Shown one piece after another: positions 8,266-17,392 of a DNA stretch of 64,000 nucleotides; the first letter of the stretch is position 1; every line of letters begins with the position of its first letter. The notes under the pieces are model-generated. The model searched no databases. It was not told the origin of the DNA and was given only the letters and a program-made list of their open reading frames with translations. The translations under genes and the position numbers were made by a program. The DNA is from Pegethrix bostrychoides GSE-TBD4-15B (GTDB lineage Bacteria; Cyanobacteriota; Cyanobacteriia; Elainellales; Elainellaceae). The DNA lies in the NCBI GenBank assembly GCA_019359155.1, contig JAHHHV010000071.1, forward strand, positions 1 through 64,000, read 5' to 3'.

Positions 8266-11136
8266 CTAAACCTTCTCGACGCGGAACCGCTCCACCGAGG
8301 AGAGCAGATCGCGCGCCACGCCCACCTGGTTTTGCAGCGAACCCGAGACGCGCTGGGCTTCCTGAGAGGTTTCTTGCGCGGTCAGCTCTACCGACTGCAT
8401 CACCTGCGCCACGTTGCGCGAAGTCTCGGTCTGCTCCACCGTATCAGCCGTAATCGAACGCACCAGCACATCAATCCGGTTGGAGACCTGAATAATATCC
8501 TCCAGCGATCGCTTGGCCTGCTCAGCGAGCCGGGTGCCCTCAATCACCTGCTGCGTCCCTTCTTCCATCGCGGTCATCACCGAGCTAGTTTCACCCTGGA
8601 TTTGCAGCACGATCTGCTCAATCTCTTTAGAAGACTTGGCAGCTCGATCGGCCAACTGACGCACCTCGTCGGCCACAATTGCAAAGCCGCGACCCGCCTC
8701 ACCTGCTCTGGCCGCCTCAATGCTGGCGTTAAGAGCCAGCAGGTTGGTGCGCGAGGCAATCTGCGAAATCAGGGCGACAATCTTAGAAATCTCCTGGGAA
8801 GATTCGGCCAGTCGCTTCACCTTGCGGGTGGTTTCGGCCACCGTCTCGCGGATCTCTAGAATCCCAGATACCGTGCGCTCTACAGCCTCACCGCCCTTCA
8901 GCGCCGTGGCCGAAGCCGAACGCGCCACCTCTTCCGCTTCGCGAGCGCTTTCGGCCACCCGCTGAATCGAGTCAGTCATTACCTGCACTGAGTTGAGCGT
9001 CACGGCTAGCTCTTCAGCCTGACGTAGCGCGTCCGAGGAGAGCGAGCGGGCAAAAATCTCATTTTCGGTAGAGCTTTTGGTCACCTGGCGGGCGGCTAGC
9101 TTCACCTGCTGTACAATCTCGCGCAGGTTCTGAATCGTCAGGTTGAACGAGTCGGCAACTGCCCCCAGCACGTCGGCGGTGACTTCGGCCTGCACCGTCA
9201 GGTCGCCTCTGGCCGCGCCTTCCACATCGTCCAAGAGCCGGATTACCTGCCGCTGCAAGTCTTCTTTGGCCTGCTCCTGCTCCTCGGCCTTGCGCTGGGC
9301 TTCACTGGTGGTGGTCAAGATTACCCGCGTCATCTGGTTAAAGCCAGTCGCCAAACGGCCAAACTCGTCTTCTGAGTAAACGTTGGCGCGGACGCTGAGG
9401 TTGCCCTGTGACACCGCATCAAACTGAGCCTGCAAATCTGCTGCCGTGCGCTTGGCCTGTCGGGTGGCCACACCAGAGAGCACTAGCGCAGAGCCAAAGC
9501 TGGTGACCCCAGCCGTGGCACTCATCGCCAAACGGTTGACCGGAGCCACATCCCGCGCCGTCACCATGCTAATGGCTGCGACTGCCAGCATCGAAATCGT
9601 GCCGGTCACCCCGCCAATGATCCATTTTTTGGTCGCCAGCGGCGCGTTCTCCAGCGGAGCCGTCCAGCCCTGCTCAACGGACACCTCTGGATCGAGGCTG
9701 CGACTGTCGCCCTGCGTAAAGGTCGGCATCGGCTCCGCAGAATTGGCCAGCGGGAAGGCATCGTCTTCGCGCAGCAGCGAGGAATCGACTTCGCTAAAGT
9801 CAAAGCTGGAGGTGGTATTGGAAGTAGTGGAGATGGCGCTGGAGGTGCTGCCTAGCGATGGGCTAGTGAAGTCCACCGAGTTGTCGGAGAGATCAAAATC
9901 GGGCAGGCTACCCAGATCGTCAAATTCATCAAACTCATCAAGAAAGTCGACGCTGCTGCGTCCGCCAGAGGGTGGCGTATCTTCCAACGACGGCTCTTCG
10001 CTGGTGGAAAACTCGCGGTCGTCAGGCTGATCAAAGCTATAGCCGCTGCTGTTGGCGACGAAGGTATGGTCGTCGTCGTCATAGAAGTTTGCGCCGTAGG
10101 CGGTTGAAGAGCCAGCCTCATCAAACTGCTCGACCGAATACTGCTCAGCTGAGTAGGGCGGAGCTTCTGGATCATCATCCATCCCCATAAACAGCGTTTC
10201 GTCATCAGAAGCCTGCTGGCCAAACTGCCGCCGGAAAGAGGCGGTTGAGCTAGCAGGTTCGTTAGGACTCTGCGGCTCAAATTCATCGAGCGAGAAGGAA
10301 TCATCTGGGTCGCTGAGACTGGAAGCACCGTATGGATCTGAGCCAGCAGCTGAGCCATCTGCGGCGGGTGGAAACACATCGTCAAAGTCTTCGAGCGAAC
10401 TCGCTTCGCTGGCTGCAAAGGGGTTAGCGTATGACTCTAGCGAGCTGCTGTCCATGCCGCTTGAGCGAGTTGGTGTCGCAAACGGATTGCCGCCGCCGCT
10501 CAGCTCGCGCAGATCTTCACTGCTGTCCAGGTTGAGATCGGCAAAGTCTAGCTGATCATCGCCTAGGTCGTCAGGGTCTAAATCGCTGGAGCCTAAGCCT
10601 TCAAGCCCTAGGCCGCCGGAGGCGGAGCTTTGCCAATTTGGATCGCTGTTGGCAAACGGTGAAATCTGCGAGTCTACGGTGCTGGCAAAGTCTCTATCAA
10701 TATCGGCAAACTGATCGGCGAACTGGTCGCCAAACTGGCTCGCAGACTGATCCGCGAGCGGACTATCAAATGCGTCAAACTCGCTAGAGCCTGTGACCTG
10801 AGTCTGTTCTGGGCTGCTCTGACTATCGGGCATTGCGTCGCCAGCACCCTCGACAGCGGCGTTGAATTCTTCGGCATCAGCCAGCCCTTTGTTGGCGTAG
10901 TTGACGTATTCTTCGTCTGTGGTCAGGTTCAAGACAGACTGGTACTGCTCACGAGCCAAATCAAACTGCTGAAGCCCATAGCAATAGATATGGCCTCTCA
11001 GCAAGCAGACATTCGGGTCGGCAGAATGGCTCTCGGCCAGTCGGTCGATAATCGAAGCTGCTTCTTCATAGCTGCCGAGCATATAGGCTCTTTCGGCTTG
11101 CTTGTACTCGTCTGCAAATTTTGTACCTGATGCCAT
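8266..11136 (-). CDS. pilJ: Methyl-accepting chemotaxis protein of pilus taxis (PilJ/HmpD type)
   Basis: 956-residue transducer. Residues 1-90 form a TPR-like helical domain ([18 protein letters not shown]). About 400 residues (roughly 95-495) are an Asp/Ser-rich low-complexity linker with repeated NPFA and DEFD patterns. Two hydrophobic segments follow near 503-550, then HAMP-type regions (around 555-700) and the MCP signalling hairpin with the tip [19 protein letters not shown] near 810-825. The start at 11136 fits the family N-terminus [11 protein letters not shown] and has an AGGAG ribosome-binding site. It is last in the pilG-pilH-pilI-pilJ series. It transmits signals controlling type IV pilus motility or phototaxis. 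Confidence 0.92.
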   Translation of the reverse strand: MASGTKFADEYKQAERAYMLGSYEEAASIIDRLAESHSADPNVCLLRGHIYCYGLQQFDLAREQYQSVLNLTTDEEYVNYANKGLADAEEFNAAVEGAGDAMPDSQSSPEQTQVTGSSEFDAFDSPLADQSASQFGDQFADQFADIDRDFASTVDSQISPFANSDPNWQSSASGGLGLEGLGSSDLDPDDLGDDQLDFADLNLDSSEDLRELSGGGNPFATPTRSSGMDSSSLESYANPFAASEASSLEDFDDVFPPAADGSAAGSDPYGASSLSDPDDSFSLDEFEPQSPNEPASSTASFRRQFGQQASDDETLFMGMDDDPEAPPYSAEQYSVEQFDEAGSSTAYGANFYDDDDHTFVANSSGYSFDQPDDREFSTSEEPSLEDTPPSGGRSSVDFLDEFDEFDDLGSLPDFDLSDNSVDFTSPSLGSTSSAISTTSNTTSSFDFSEVDSSLLREDDAFPLANSAEPMPTFTQGDSRSLDPEVSVEQGWTAPLENAPLATKKWIIGGVTGTISMLAVAAISMVTARDVAPVNRLAMSATAGVTSFGSALVLSGVATRQAKRTAADLQAQFDAVSQGNLSVRANVYSEDEFGRLATGFNQMTRVILTTTSEAQRKAEEQEQAKEDLQRQVIRLLDDVEGAARGDLTVQAEVTADVLGAVADSFNLTIQNLREIVQQVKLAARQVTKSSTENEIFARSLSSDALRQAEELAVTLNSVQVMTDSIQRVAESAREAEEVARSASATALKGGEAVERTVSGILEIRETVAETTRKVKRLAESSQEISKIVALISQIASRTNLLALNASIEAARAGEAGRGFAIVADEVRQLADRAAKSSKEIEQIVLQIQGETSSVMTAMEEGTQQVIEGTRLAEQAKRSLEDIIQVSNRIDVLVRSITADTVEQTETSRNVAQVMQSVELTAQETSQEAQRVSGSLQNQVGVARDLLSSVERFRVEKV

Positions 11137-11171
11137 GTCGCTTCTCCTGCCCATACGAGTATCCGAACTTG

Positions 11172-11201
11172 AGCGTTAATTAAACTAGCGTTAATTGAAC
11201 C
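11172..11201. repeat. 15-bp tandem duplication between pilI and pilJ
   Basis: AGCGTTAATTAAACT (11172-11186) and AGCGTTAATTGAACC (11187-11201) are adjacent near-identical units in the 75-base spacer upstream of pilJ. Confidence 0.85.
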
Positions 11202-11211
11202 TGTTTCATGG

Positions 11212-11742
11212 CTAAGCTGCCCAGCGAGCTGATCGCAGAATCGCAACTTGATCCAGCAGTCGCAAAAACCGATGAGTCTCCTGACCCGCTAGCCACTCGC
11301 CTCTCAGGAAAGGAGCCATGCCGTCTGGGACGCTGGTTGGCATTTGAATCTCCTCAATGTCCAGCCATGCCATGCCGACAATTCGGTCAACCGCTAGCCC
11401 CAGCATAATGTCTTGATCTTCAATAGCAATCACCGATATCTCAGCGCGATCGGTGCTCAGCGGTACGACCTCTCCTAAAAACTGCCCCAGATCTGCGACC
11501 CAAATCACTCGTCCTCGGACGTTGAGCGTGCCTAGCAGCAGCGGCGAAACGTTGGGAATAGGCGTGATTCGATCGGGAGGCGAGGAGAAGACTTCGCGAA
11601 TGCCGGAGGCGGGTAGGGCAAATTCTTCACCCGAAGTCAGAAAAAAACGCAGGTGCAGCTCACCTTCCGGACTGTCTAGCTGCTGCATTTCCGGCGCTTG
11701 ATCTTGCCCTATACCTGTTAAGAAATCTGGACTTCCGATCAT
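11212..11742 (-). CDS. pilI: CheW-like adaptor (PilI)
   Basis: 176-residue CheW-domain protein that would couple the PilJ receptor to a CheA-type kinase. The CheW fold is visible from residue about 25: LHLRFFLTSGEEFALPASGIREVF, then GTLNVRGRVIWVADLGQFLG and the terminal VDRIVGMAWLDIEEIQ block. ATG at 11742 begins MIGSPDFLTG. It lies upstream of pilJ on the same strand with a 75-base spacer, a standard gene order in cyanobacterial pilus taxis loci. Confidence 0.92.
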   Translation of the reverse strand: MIGSPDFLTGIGQDQAPEMQQLDSPEGELHLRFFLTSGEEFALPASGIREVFSSPPDRITPIPNVSPLLLGTLNVRGRVIWVADLGQFLGEVVPLSTDRAEISVIAIEDQDIMLGLAVDRIVGMAWLDIEEIQMPTSVPDGMAPFLRGEWLAGQETHRFLRLLDQVAILRSARWAA

Positions 11743-12063
11743 GTGGCTCGACCCAAGTTATGACACTGATGTGGCACAAGAAATTGTGGCACAGAGAACT
11801 GAATTCTCTACATTTTTAACCTACCCAAGCAAAAATATTTCGTATCTCTTAATTTATTGCTCCAGCTCAGCAAATTTTGCAACTATTCTGCATTTAGCCT
11901 TTCATTTAAGCTCAGATTATGCAATCTGGACTGTTTCTAAGTTGATTTCTAAGTTGATTTGACCCGATCTTGACTTGATTTTGGCTGAGTTTTAGCCTGA
12001 ATTTGACCCGGTTTCGACCTGCCAAGCCTGATTTGCCCTGAGCTTGCCCTGAGCTTGACAGTG
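11743..12063 (-). other. 321-bp spacer between pilH and pilI
   Basis: No convincing gene. It is AT-rich near pilI and contains two perfect tandem duplications: TTTCTAAGTTGA at 11934-11945/11946-11957 and TTGCCCTGAGC at 12033-12043/12044-12054. The part at 11958-12060 is a run of loosely repeated TTGACC/TTGACT-like words. An internal promoter for pilI-pilJ could lie here, but I cannot single one out. Confidence 0.6.
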
Positions 12064-12429
12064 CTAGCCTCGCAGCAGCTGCTTGACAGTTCCCACCAGT
12101 TCGGTCGGCTGAAATGGCTTGGCAATATAGGCATCTGCGCCCTGCTTCATGCCCCAATAGCGGTCAAATTCTTCGCCCTTTGAAGAACACATCACAATCG
12201 GCAAATGCTGAGTTTTGGGATCAGCCTTGAGGCGACGGCACACTTCATAGCCGTTCATTCGCGGCATCACAATATCGAGCACAATCAGGTCAGGTCGGTT
12301 GCCCTGAATCTGCTCTAACGCCTCAACCCCATCACTGACGCTGGTGACCTCTAAGCCGCTGCCTTTTAGCAAATCGGCGATCATCGTCCGTTGGGCTGGA
12401 CTGTCTTCAACAACCAAAATGGTACTCAT
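12064..12429 (-). CDS. pilH: CheY-like response regulator (PilH)
   Basis: 121-residue single-domain receiver. Acidic pocket Glu8-Asp9, phospho-acceptor Asp52 (LIVLDIVMP) and Lys104 (AKPF) are all present. The usual Thr/Ser switch region reads VMCSSKGEEFDRYWGMKQGADAY, the typical form of cyanobacterial PilH. The ATG at 12429 is preceded by AGGAC; an upstream in-frame extension of eight residues is not family-like. It acts with PilG in pilus-dependent motility signalling. Confidence 0.93.
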   Translation of the reverse strand: MSTILVVEDSPAQRTMIADLLKGSGLEVTSVSDGVEALEQIQGNRPDLIVLDIVMPRMNGYEVCRRLKADPKTQHLPIVMCSSKGEEFDRYWGMKQGADAYIAKPFQPTELVGTVKQLLRG

Positions 12430-12633
12430 AGTGCCTTGTCCTGCTAAATGCAAGCATTAATCGGTAAATAGCTCGGCTTGAACGCAGCTAGGCTGTGGGG
12501 CGCAGCTTGCTCATACTCTCTACCTACTATTAAAACTTGTTCAATCTAATCTGCATCTTTTTGGTCAATTTCTCTCTGGCTTCTGGCAGCCTCCTAGCAG
12601 CTTGATCTCTGTTCCAGCAGGCCCCTTTCTTTA

Positions 12634-12687
12634 TGAGCGCCTGCATCTGCAAGCCATCCGGATAGCTTGTGCAGATGCAGGCGCTCA
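12634..12687. repeat. 18-bp perfect inverted repeat covering the pilG stop codon
   Basis: Left arm 12634-12651 (TGAGCGCCTGCATCTGCA) is the exact reverse complement of the right arm 12670-12687. The 18-base centre can pair further (AGC with GCT around the palindrome ATCCGGAT). The pilG stop codon (12685-12687) is inside the right arm. No T-run follows on either strand, so it is not a classical terminator. It may be an mRNA-stabilising stem between pilG and pilH or a miniature palindromic element. Confidence 0.95.
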
Positions 12688-14004
12688 AATCGCGCTGTCT
12701 CGCTCAGTATCTCGCTCGTCATACAGCTCGTCTTCAATGGCTTCGGCGAGCAGCTGATCAGGCTTGGGGCGATCAGGGTCGCCGAGGCCAACATATCGCT
12801 CAATCAGCATCAGCAGTTCGCCTTCACCAAAAGGCTTCGTCAAATAGTCTGTTGCGCCCACCATGCGGGCTTTTACCCGGTCGATGAAGCCATCTTTGCC
12901 CGTCAGCATCACAATCGGCACGGCTCGAAAGGCCGTTGACTTTCGCAACATCGCGCAGATCTCATAGCCATCGAGCTCCGGCATGGTGATATCGCAGAGG
13001 ATCAAATCGGGCTTAAGCTGAAACACCAGGCTCAGCGCCTTCAGCGGATTGCTGATGCTGGTAACCTGATAGCCCCGCTGACTCAAAATCTGCTCCACCG
13101 CCTCACGCACCGTCGCGCCATCATCAATGCAGACGACACGCGGCGGATTTTCACCCGCCTGCCAGATCGCACCCGGTTCGCCGGGAAGACCCGGTTTGCT
13201 GGAAAGAATAGTCGGAGCCAGCAGATTTACGAAGCCCTGCCGCACGTAGGGATACACCGCTCTGGCGACAGAGACGACATCTCGATTCAGGTAGCGAGAC
13301 ATCTGGCGCAGCGAGGTTTTGCCATCTGCCCAGCGGTCGAGCGCTTCAAAACTGACTTCGCTTAGGGTTTTGCGGAGCTGAGCCGCATCGGCAATCGCCG
13401 GACATTGTTCGGGTGACTGAATGTGCGGATGAAACTGCTTCCACTCCTGCACCTGCTTCACAATCTGTGCGGTCAGCGGCGCAATTTCTAAGGTGATTAG
13501 CTGCGGGGTCAGCGCCGAGCCGAGCTCAAAAATAAACGAGCCTTGATGCAGACTTAATAGATCAAACAGCGTTTCCTGCACCATGCTCTGTAGAATGCTG
13601 CGTCCCTGCTCAGGCGTGAGCAGATGGCTCTCAAGGAGCGCCCAGAGATGACCATATTCAGGCGCATTCAGCGTGGCGATGGCTGAAATGCTGGTTGAGC
13701 TGAGCGCCTGATCTAGCTTGTAGCGCCGCAGGTGATCGCGCAGCCGCGAGAGGTTGACCGCGCCATCTCCGGCATAGCTACTGCTGCCTGCATAGATAAT
13801 TTGGCCGTTTAGAAAGAATACGAACCAGGACTGATCAGCACGCGAACCTCGGTGAAGCGAATGGCTAATGGAGTCTCGACCAGCACTAGCCACAAAGCTA
13901 TGGGCAAATCCATGGGCTTCCACAAACAGCTCGCCCGTGCGCTGACCCAACTCAATCAGCTGCAAAATACTCCGAATGTCAATTTCGTTGAGTTTGCCCT
14001 GCAT
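12685..14004 (-). CDS. pilG: PATAN-domain response regulator (PilG)
   Basis: 439-residue response regulator. The N-terminal DUF4388/PATAN domain begins MQGKLNEIDIRSILQLIELG and includes FFLNGQIIYAGSSSYAG; PATAN domains bind pilus ATPases or relay partners in cyanobacteria. A helical linker follows, and the C-terminal receiver (from about residue 305, RVVCIDDGATVREAVEQIL) keeps the double Asp, the phospho-Asp in LILCDITMPELDG and the Lys in LTKPF. The ATG at 14004 is chosen for family fit; a start at 14049 would add 15 residues. First gene of pilG-H-I-J. Confidence 0.92.
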   Translation of the reverse strand: MQGKLNEIDIRSILQLIELGQRTGELFVEAHGFAHSFVASAGRDSISHSLHRGSRADQSWFVFFLNGQIIYAGSSSYAGDGAVNLSRLRDHLRRYKLDQALSSTSISAIATLNAPEYGHLWALLESHLLTPEQGRSILQSMVQETLFDLLSLHQGSFIFELGSALTPQLITLEIAPLTAQIVKQVQEWKQFHPHIQSPEQCPAIADAAQLRKTLSEVSFEALDRWADGKTSLRQMSRYLNRDVVSVARAVYPYVRQGFVNLLAPTILSSKPGLPGEPGAIWQAGENPPRVVCIDDGATVREAVEQILSQRGYQVTSISNPLKALSLVFQLKPDLILCDITMPELDGYEICAMLRKSTAFRAVPIVMLTGKDGFIDRVKARMVGATDYLTKPFGEGELLMLIERYVGLGDPDRPKPDQLLAEAIEDELYDERDTERDSAI

Positions 14005-14642
14005 CTGGCTCCCGACAGCTCCTGAAAACAGTCTTCTCCAATTCCGCAAGCTGAAACCCTTGCGCGCTTCAAAAATCCTTTAGTCTGCCCTAAATCCTAA
14101 ACCTTCTCAGCAATGATCCAGCCAGTAACTTTAACACCCGCCAGAAGTTGTGCCAACTGTATTTCCACACTATAGCGTTCCCCATTTAAGCAGCCTGAAT
14201 CAGCCGGATCAACTCGGCTAGGAAGCCTTTTGCAGGTCTGCGGACTGAAATGAGATCTTGGTAAAGCCAGACCTGTTTCGGGCATCTTGAGCTGGGAGCA
14301 CGCTGCAATCTTTTCATTTTTTGTGCACTAATTTTTGTGCACTAAACCAGATTTAAGTCACATGCACCTAGAGGCTGCTGAGATACCATCAAGGGAGCGC
14401 TAGACTGATGATTCTGGGGGAAGATCTAGGGCTGAATCTTGACTCTGTGTCTAGAGACTATGCAGAGATTGGACATGCCATGTACATTTACAGTACGGGT
14501 GACAGAGAGGGGTTGCGGGACAAGGGGTGACAGGAATGGAACGGGTGAAGGTGAGTTCAGCCTTGAAATATCGGCCTTAAAATAGCAGTTGCGGCTGTCA
14601 CCTGTCGTGATTTGAGCATAGACACAGAAGGGGATTTTTGGC
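14005..14642. promoter_or_regulatory. 638-bp divergent control region between pilG and hmpF
   Basis: It separates the minus-strand pilGHIJ series from the plus-strand hmpF gene and must hold promoters for both. No convincing protein gene: short frames inside are not family-like. The only clear internal structure is a repeated TTTTGTGCACTA word at 14318-14344, roughly midway. A specific promoter cannot be assigned by eye. Confidence 0.65.
14318..14344. repeat. Repeated GTGCAC palindrome, candidate operator
   Basis: The word TTTTGTGCACTA occurs at 14319-14330 and 14333-14344, a 14-base period that places two GTGCAC palindromes in direct repeat. It lies near the middle of the divergent pilG/hmpF region. 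Either a regulator site or a slippage duplication. Confidence 0.6.
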
Positions 14643-16385
14643 GTGCTGTATCTAGCGGAAGTATTGAGAAAAGCCAGGGTGATCGGCAATAGCCGAGCCG
14701 AGTTGAAGCTGCTAGCCTGCCAGCGTTCTGAGCTGAGCTGGAGCGCGGTATCGGGCGAAGAAACGATTGCTGCGCCCGACGATCTGCACTACGGGGCTGG
14801 AACGCTAGTGATGGTAGAGCTATCGGCAGGCAAGCAGGTGCAGCGCCATGCTGAAGCTGGACGGCAGCTGGTCAGCATCCTGCAAAACTTTTCGCGGATT
14901 CAGGAAAAATCAAAAACGCAAGAGTCTGAAATTGAGCAGTGGAAGCAGTCGCTCACCTACCAGAGCCAGGAGCTAAATCGGCGCGAGCTGGAGATTGAGG
15001 CGGCTCAAGATCAGCTTCAGCAGATCGAAGAAGATTTAGAGCGGCTAGAGACAGAGCGCGCCGAAATTGAAGCCGCCCGCAGCGAAGTTGCCCAGCTCCG
15101 CGCAGAGTTTGAGCGCAAGAGTCAGGAGCTAGAAGGGGCTTGGGCGCAGCTGCGCGGCGAAACCAACCGCCTAGAAGAGCGGCAGTCTGAGCTTCAGCAA
15201 ATGAACGCTCTCGATGCCGAACAGGCTGATCATTTGCAGGCACTGCTCGACCAAATTGCAGCAGCCATGACATCCAGTGAGCCAATTCAGGCGCAGATTG
15301 ACGGCTCGCTTGGCACGATTCAGCAGCAGCAGGAGCAGCTCAATGGCCACTGGCAACAGCTTGAAGCCCAGCGGACTGCGGCGCAGCAAACCCAAAGTCA
15401 GACCGACGAGCAGGTGCAGGCGCTCCAAGAACGCTGGCTGGCCTATCAGCAGTCGCAAGCCGCGCTAGAGCAGCTGCGAGTTCAGCTTGAGGCCAAGCAG
15501 ACACAGCTCCAGCTTCAGCAGGCGCAGGCCGAGCAGCTCGCCCAGCAGATTCAGGCGCAGGTCAATCTGCGTCAGATGGTTTTGCAGCTGGCGGATGGGA
15601 CAGCATGTTTCGATTTCTCAGCTCTAGAGCAGATGCCGTTAGAGACCTTGAAATCGACGGTGCAGGAATTGGAGCAGGAGCTAGAAAAGCTGTCGCGGTT
15701 TGTCAGCAGCCAGGAAGAAGAGTTGATCTTGCAGCAGCAGGAAATTGACCAGCTGAGTCAACAGACCCAACAGGCGAGTGAATATGATCGCCTGCGGCTA
15801 GAGACAGAAATCGCCGACGAGCAGGATCGCTACCAGATGCTCAACAAAACCCTAGTTGGCCAGCGCCGCAGCCTGCAAGAGCGGCAGGTGACTCTGGATC
15901 AGCACCGAGCAGTCTTGGCCAAGCGGCAGGGCTTTCCGCTCCCGGACGATGAACCTAACGCCATTAACCTGGATCCAGTCCTTGCTCAAATTGACCAGCT
16001 CCATCAGCAGTACAGGGAGCAGCTTCAGGCGCTAGAGCAGCAGGTGCAGGCGCTCCAAGCTGAACTTGAGCCAGCTCAAGCTGAGGCAGCAAAGCAGAGC
16101 GAAGCCCAAGCGGCAGTCTGGAACGAGCTACATCAGCTTGAGCTACAGCTGCGAGTTCAGGTCGCGCAAGCCGCCGAACTCTGGGGCAAAGTGACCGCCT
16201 ATGAGGCAATTTTGCAGCCTGCCCAAGATACCCTAAACCTGCTGCGTCAGCAGACTGAGGCCGCGAATGAAGCCGTTGCTCAGCAGCAGCAGGCCATGCA
16301 GCCTCAGCAGCAAGCTGTCCAGGAAATGCGCGACCTGGTGCTGAAGCTCACGGCAGCTCAGACGCCAGAGCTAGCCGTGTCTTGA
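14643..16385 (+). CDS. hmpF: Pilus motility taxis protein HmpF
   Basis: 580-residue protein matching HmpF, a cyanobacterial protein needed for type IV pilus activity and polar accumulation of pili in Nostoc hormogonia. The family start MLYLAEV, followed by AELKLLACQR and GRQLVSILQNFSRIQEK, occupies residues 1-85. The rest is very long coiled coil rich in Gln, Glu and Leu (about 85-430 and 445-580) broken by a short Pro-containing linker near KRQGFPLPDDEP. The start is GTG at 14643. It is divergent from pilG and converges on tilS with four bases between stops. Confidence 0.9.
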   Translation: MLYLAEVLRKARVIGNSRAELKLLACQRSELSWSAVSGEETIAAPDDLHYGAGTLVMVELSAGKQVQRHAEAGRQLVSILQNFSRIQEKSKTQESEIEQWKQSLTYQSQELNRRELEIEAAQDQLQQIEEDLERLETERAEIEAARSEVAQLRAEFERKSQELEGAWAQLRGETNRLEERQSELQQMNALDAEQADHLQALLDQIAAAMTSSEPIQAQIDGSLGTIQQQQEQLNGHWQQLEAQRTAAQQTQSQTDEQVQALQERWLAYQQSQAALEQLRVQLEAKQTQLQLQQAQAEQLAQQIQAQVNLRQMVLQLADGTACFDFSALEQMPLETLKSTVQELEQELEKLSRFVSSQEEELILQQQEIDQLSQQTQQASEYDRLRLETEIADEQDRYQMLNKTLVGQRRSLQERQVTLDQHRAVLAKRQGFPLPDDEPNAINLDPVLAQIDQLHQQYREQLQALEQQVQALQAELEPAQAEAAKQSEAQAAVWNELHQLELQLRVQVAQAAELWGKVTAYEAILQPAQDTLNLLRQQTEAANEAVAQQQQAMQPQQQAVQEMRDLVLKLTAAQTPELAVS

Positions 16386-16389
16386 TGGA

Positions 16390-17376
16390 TCAGGTCAGAG
16401 CGCGCAGGAACAGCCAGTCGCCCTGCACCTGAGCGGCAGTGCCACCGGGTAGCGGCTCGCTAGCACTGCGGTTGGGAGCGTTTAGCAGCAGCAGACATTT
16501 TTCGATCTGCTCAAAGTTGGGGGCAACCGGTAGTGCTGCCTTTAAAAATCGCCGCATGACGCGACGCTGGAGCGACAAGGGAGTCTGACCTAAAATCCGG
16601 CGGTTGAGCCTGAGGCTTGTAGCGCTAATTTCCACCATTGCTTGCTGCCAAACCAGATCGGCAGCAGCTTCTAGATACTCAATATCGGCACGCAGCAGTT
16701 CAGCGGTCTGAGACAGAGCGCGTTCAACCTGAGGATTGTAGGTTTGGAGTTCTGGTATGAGCTGCTGCCGAATCCGATTTCGCCGATAGCGCAAATCTTG
16801 GTTGGTGCTGTCTTCCCAAATCTCCAGGCTAGCTTGTTGACAGAAGGCTGCGGTTTCAGCCCGCGTCACTTCCAGCAGCGGCCTCACAAGCTCAAGCGCC
16901 GAATTGAGCGAGCGTTGCCAGGAGAGCGCCTGTAACCCATCTGCCCCGCTGCCTCGGATCAGGTTGTGCAGCAGCGTTTCGGCGCGGTCGCTGGCAGTAT
17001 GCCCTGTCAGCAGGTGAGTGCAGGTGGCGGCGGCGGCCAGCTGACTCAACGCCTCATAGCGCCAGTCTCGGGCGGCAGCTTCGGTTTCGGGCAGCGGTGG
17101 GGCGGTCGCGAGATAGCAAGGCAAGCTGAGGCGCGCTGCAAGCCGCTGGACATAGTCAGCATTAGCATCAGCGTCAGGTCGCCAGCGGTGATTGCAATGC
17201 CCGACTGATAGCACCCAACCCCACTGCGGCTGTAGATCGAGCAGCAGCCGCAGCAGGCAGAGCGAGTCTTGACCGCCTGAGACGGCAACTAACAGATGTT
17301 TGCCTTGGGGTAGGAGGCGACGCTGCTTTAGGGTTTGGTGAATCCGGGCATGGAGCAATGTCCAATCGTTGGCCAT
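16390..17376 (-). CDS. tilS: tRNA(Ile)-lysidine synthase
   Basis: 328-residue N-type ATP pyrophosphatase that converts cytidine-34 of the CAU-anticodon isoleucine tRNA to lysidine. The PP-loop SGGQDS is at residues 33-38, with the GHCNHRWR and HLLTGHTASDRAETLL blocks following. The C-terminal substrate-binding extension found in longer bacterial TilS is short, as usual in cyanobacteria. Essential for correct AUA decoding. Confidence 0.95.
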   Translation of the reverse strand: MANDWTLLHARIHQTLKQRRLLPQGKHLLVAVSGGQDSLCLLRLLLDLQPQWGWVLSVGHCNHRWRPDADANADYVQRLAARLSLPCYLATAPPLPETEAAARDWRYEALSQLAAAATCTHLLTGHTASDRAETLLHNLIRGSGADGLQALSWQRSLNSALELVRPLLEVTRAETAAFCQQASLEIWEDSTNQDLRYRRNRIRQQLIPELQTYNPQVERALSQTAELLRADIEYLEAAADLVWQQAMVEISATSLRLNRRILGQTPLSLQRRVMRRFLKAALPVAPNFEQIEKCLLLLNAPNRSASEPLPGGTAAQVQGDWLFLRALT

Positions 17377-17392
17377 CGCGTTTTTCTAGCCG

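Noticed and set aside
9446-10030. 194-codon open frame on the plus strand
   Set aside because: Shadow of the pilJ linker and membrane region; low complexity and no ribosome-binding site.
11741-11962. 73-codon plus-strand frame upstream of pilI
   Set aside because: AT-rich spacer with no ribosome-binding site; it contains one of the tandem duplications.
14097-14285. 62-codon minus-strand frame in the pilG/hmpF gap
   Set aside because: No family resemblance, poor start context and composition unlike neighbouring genes.
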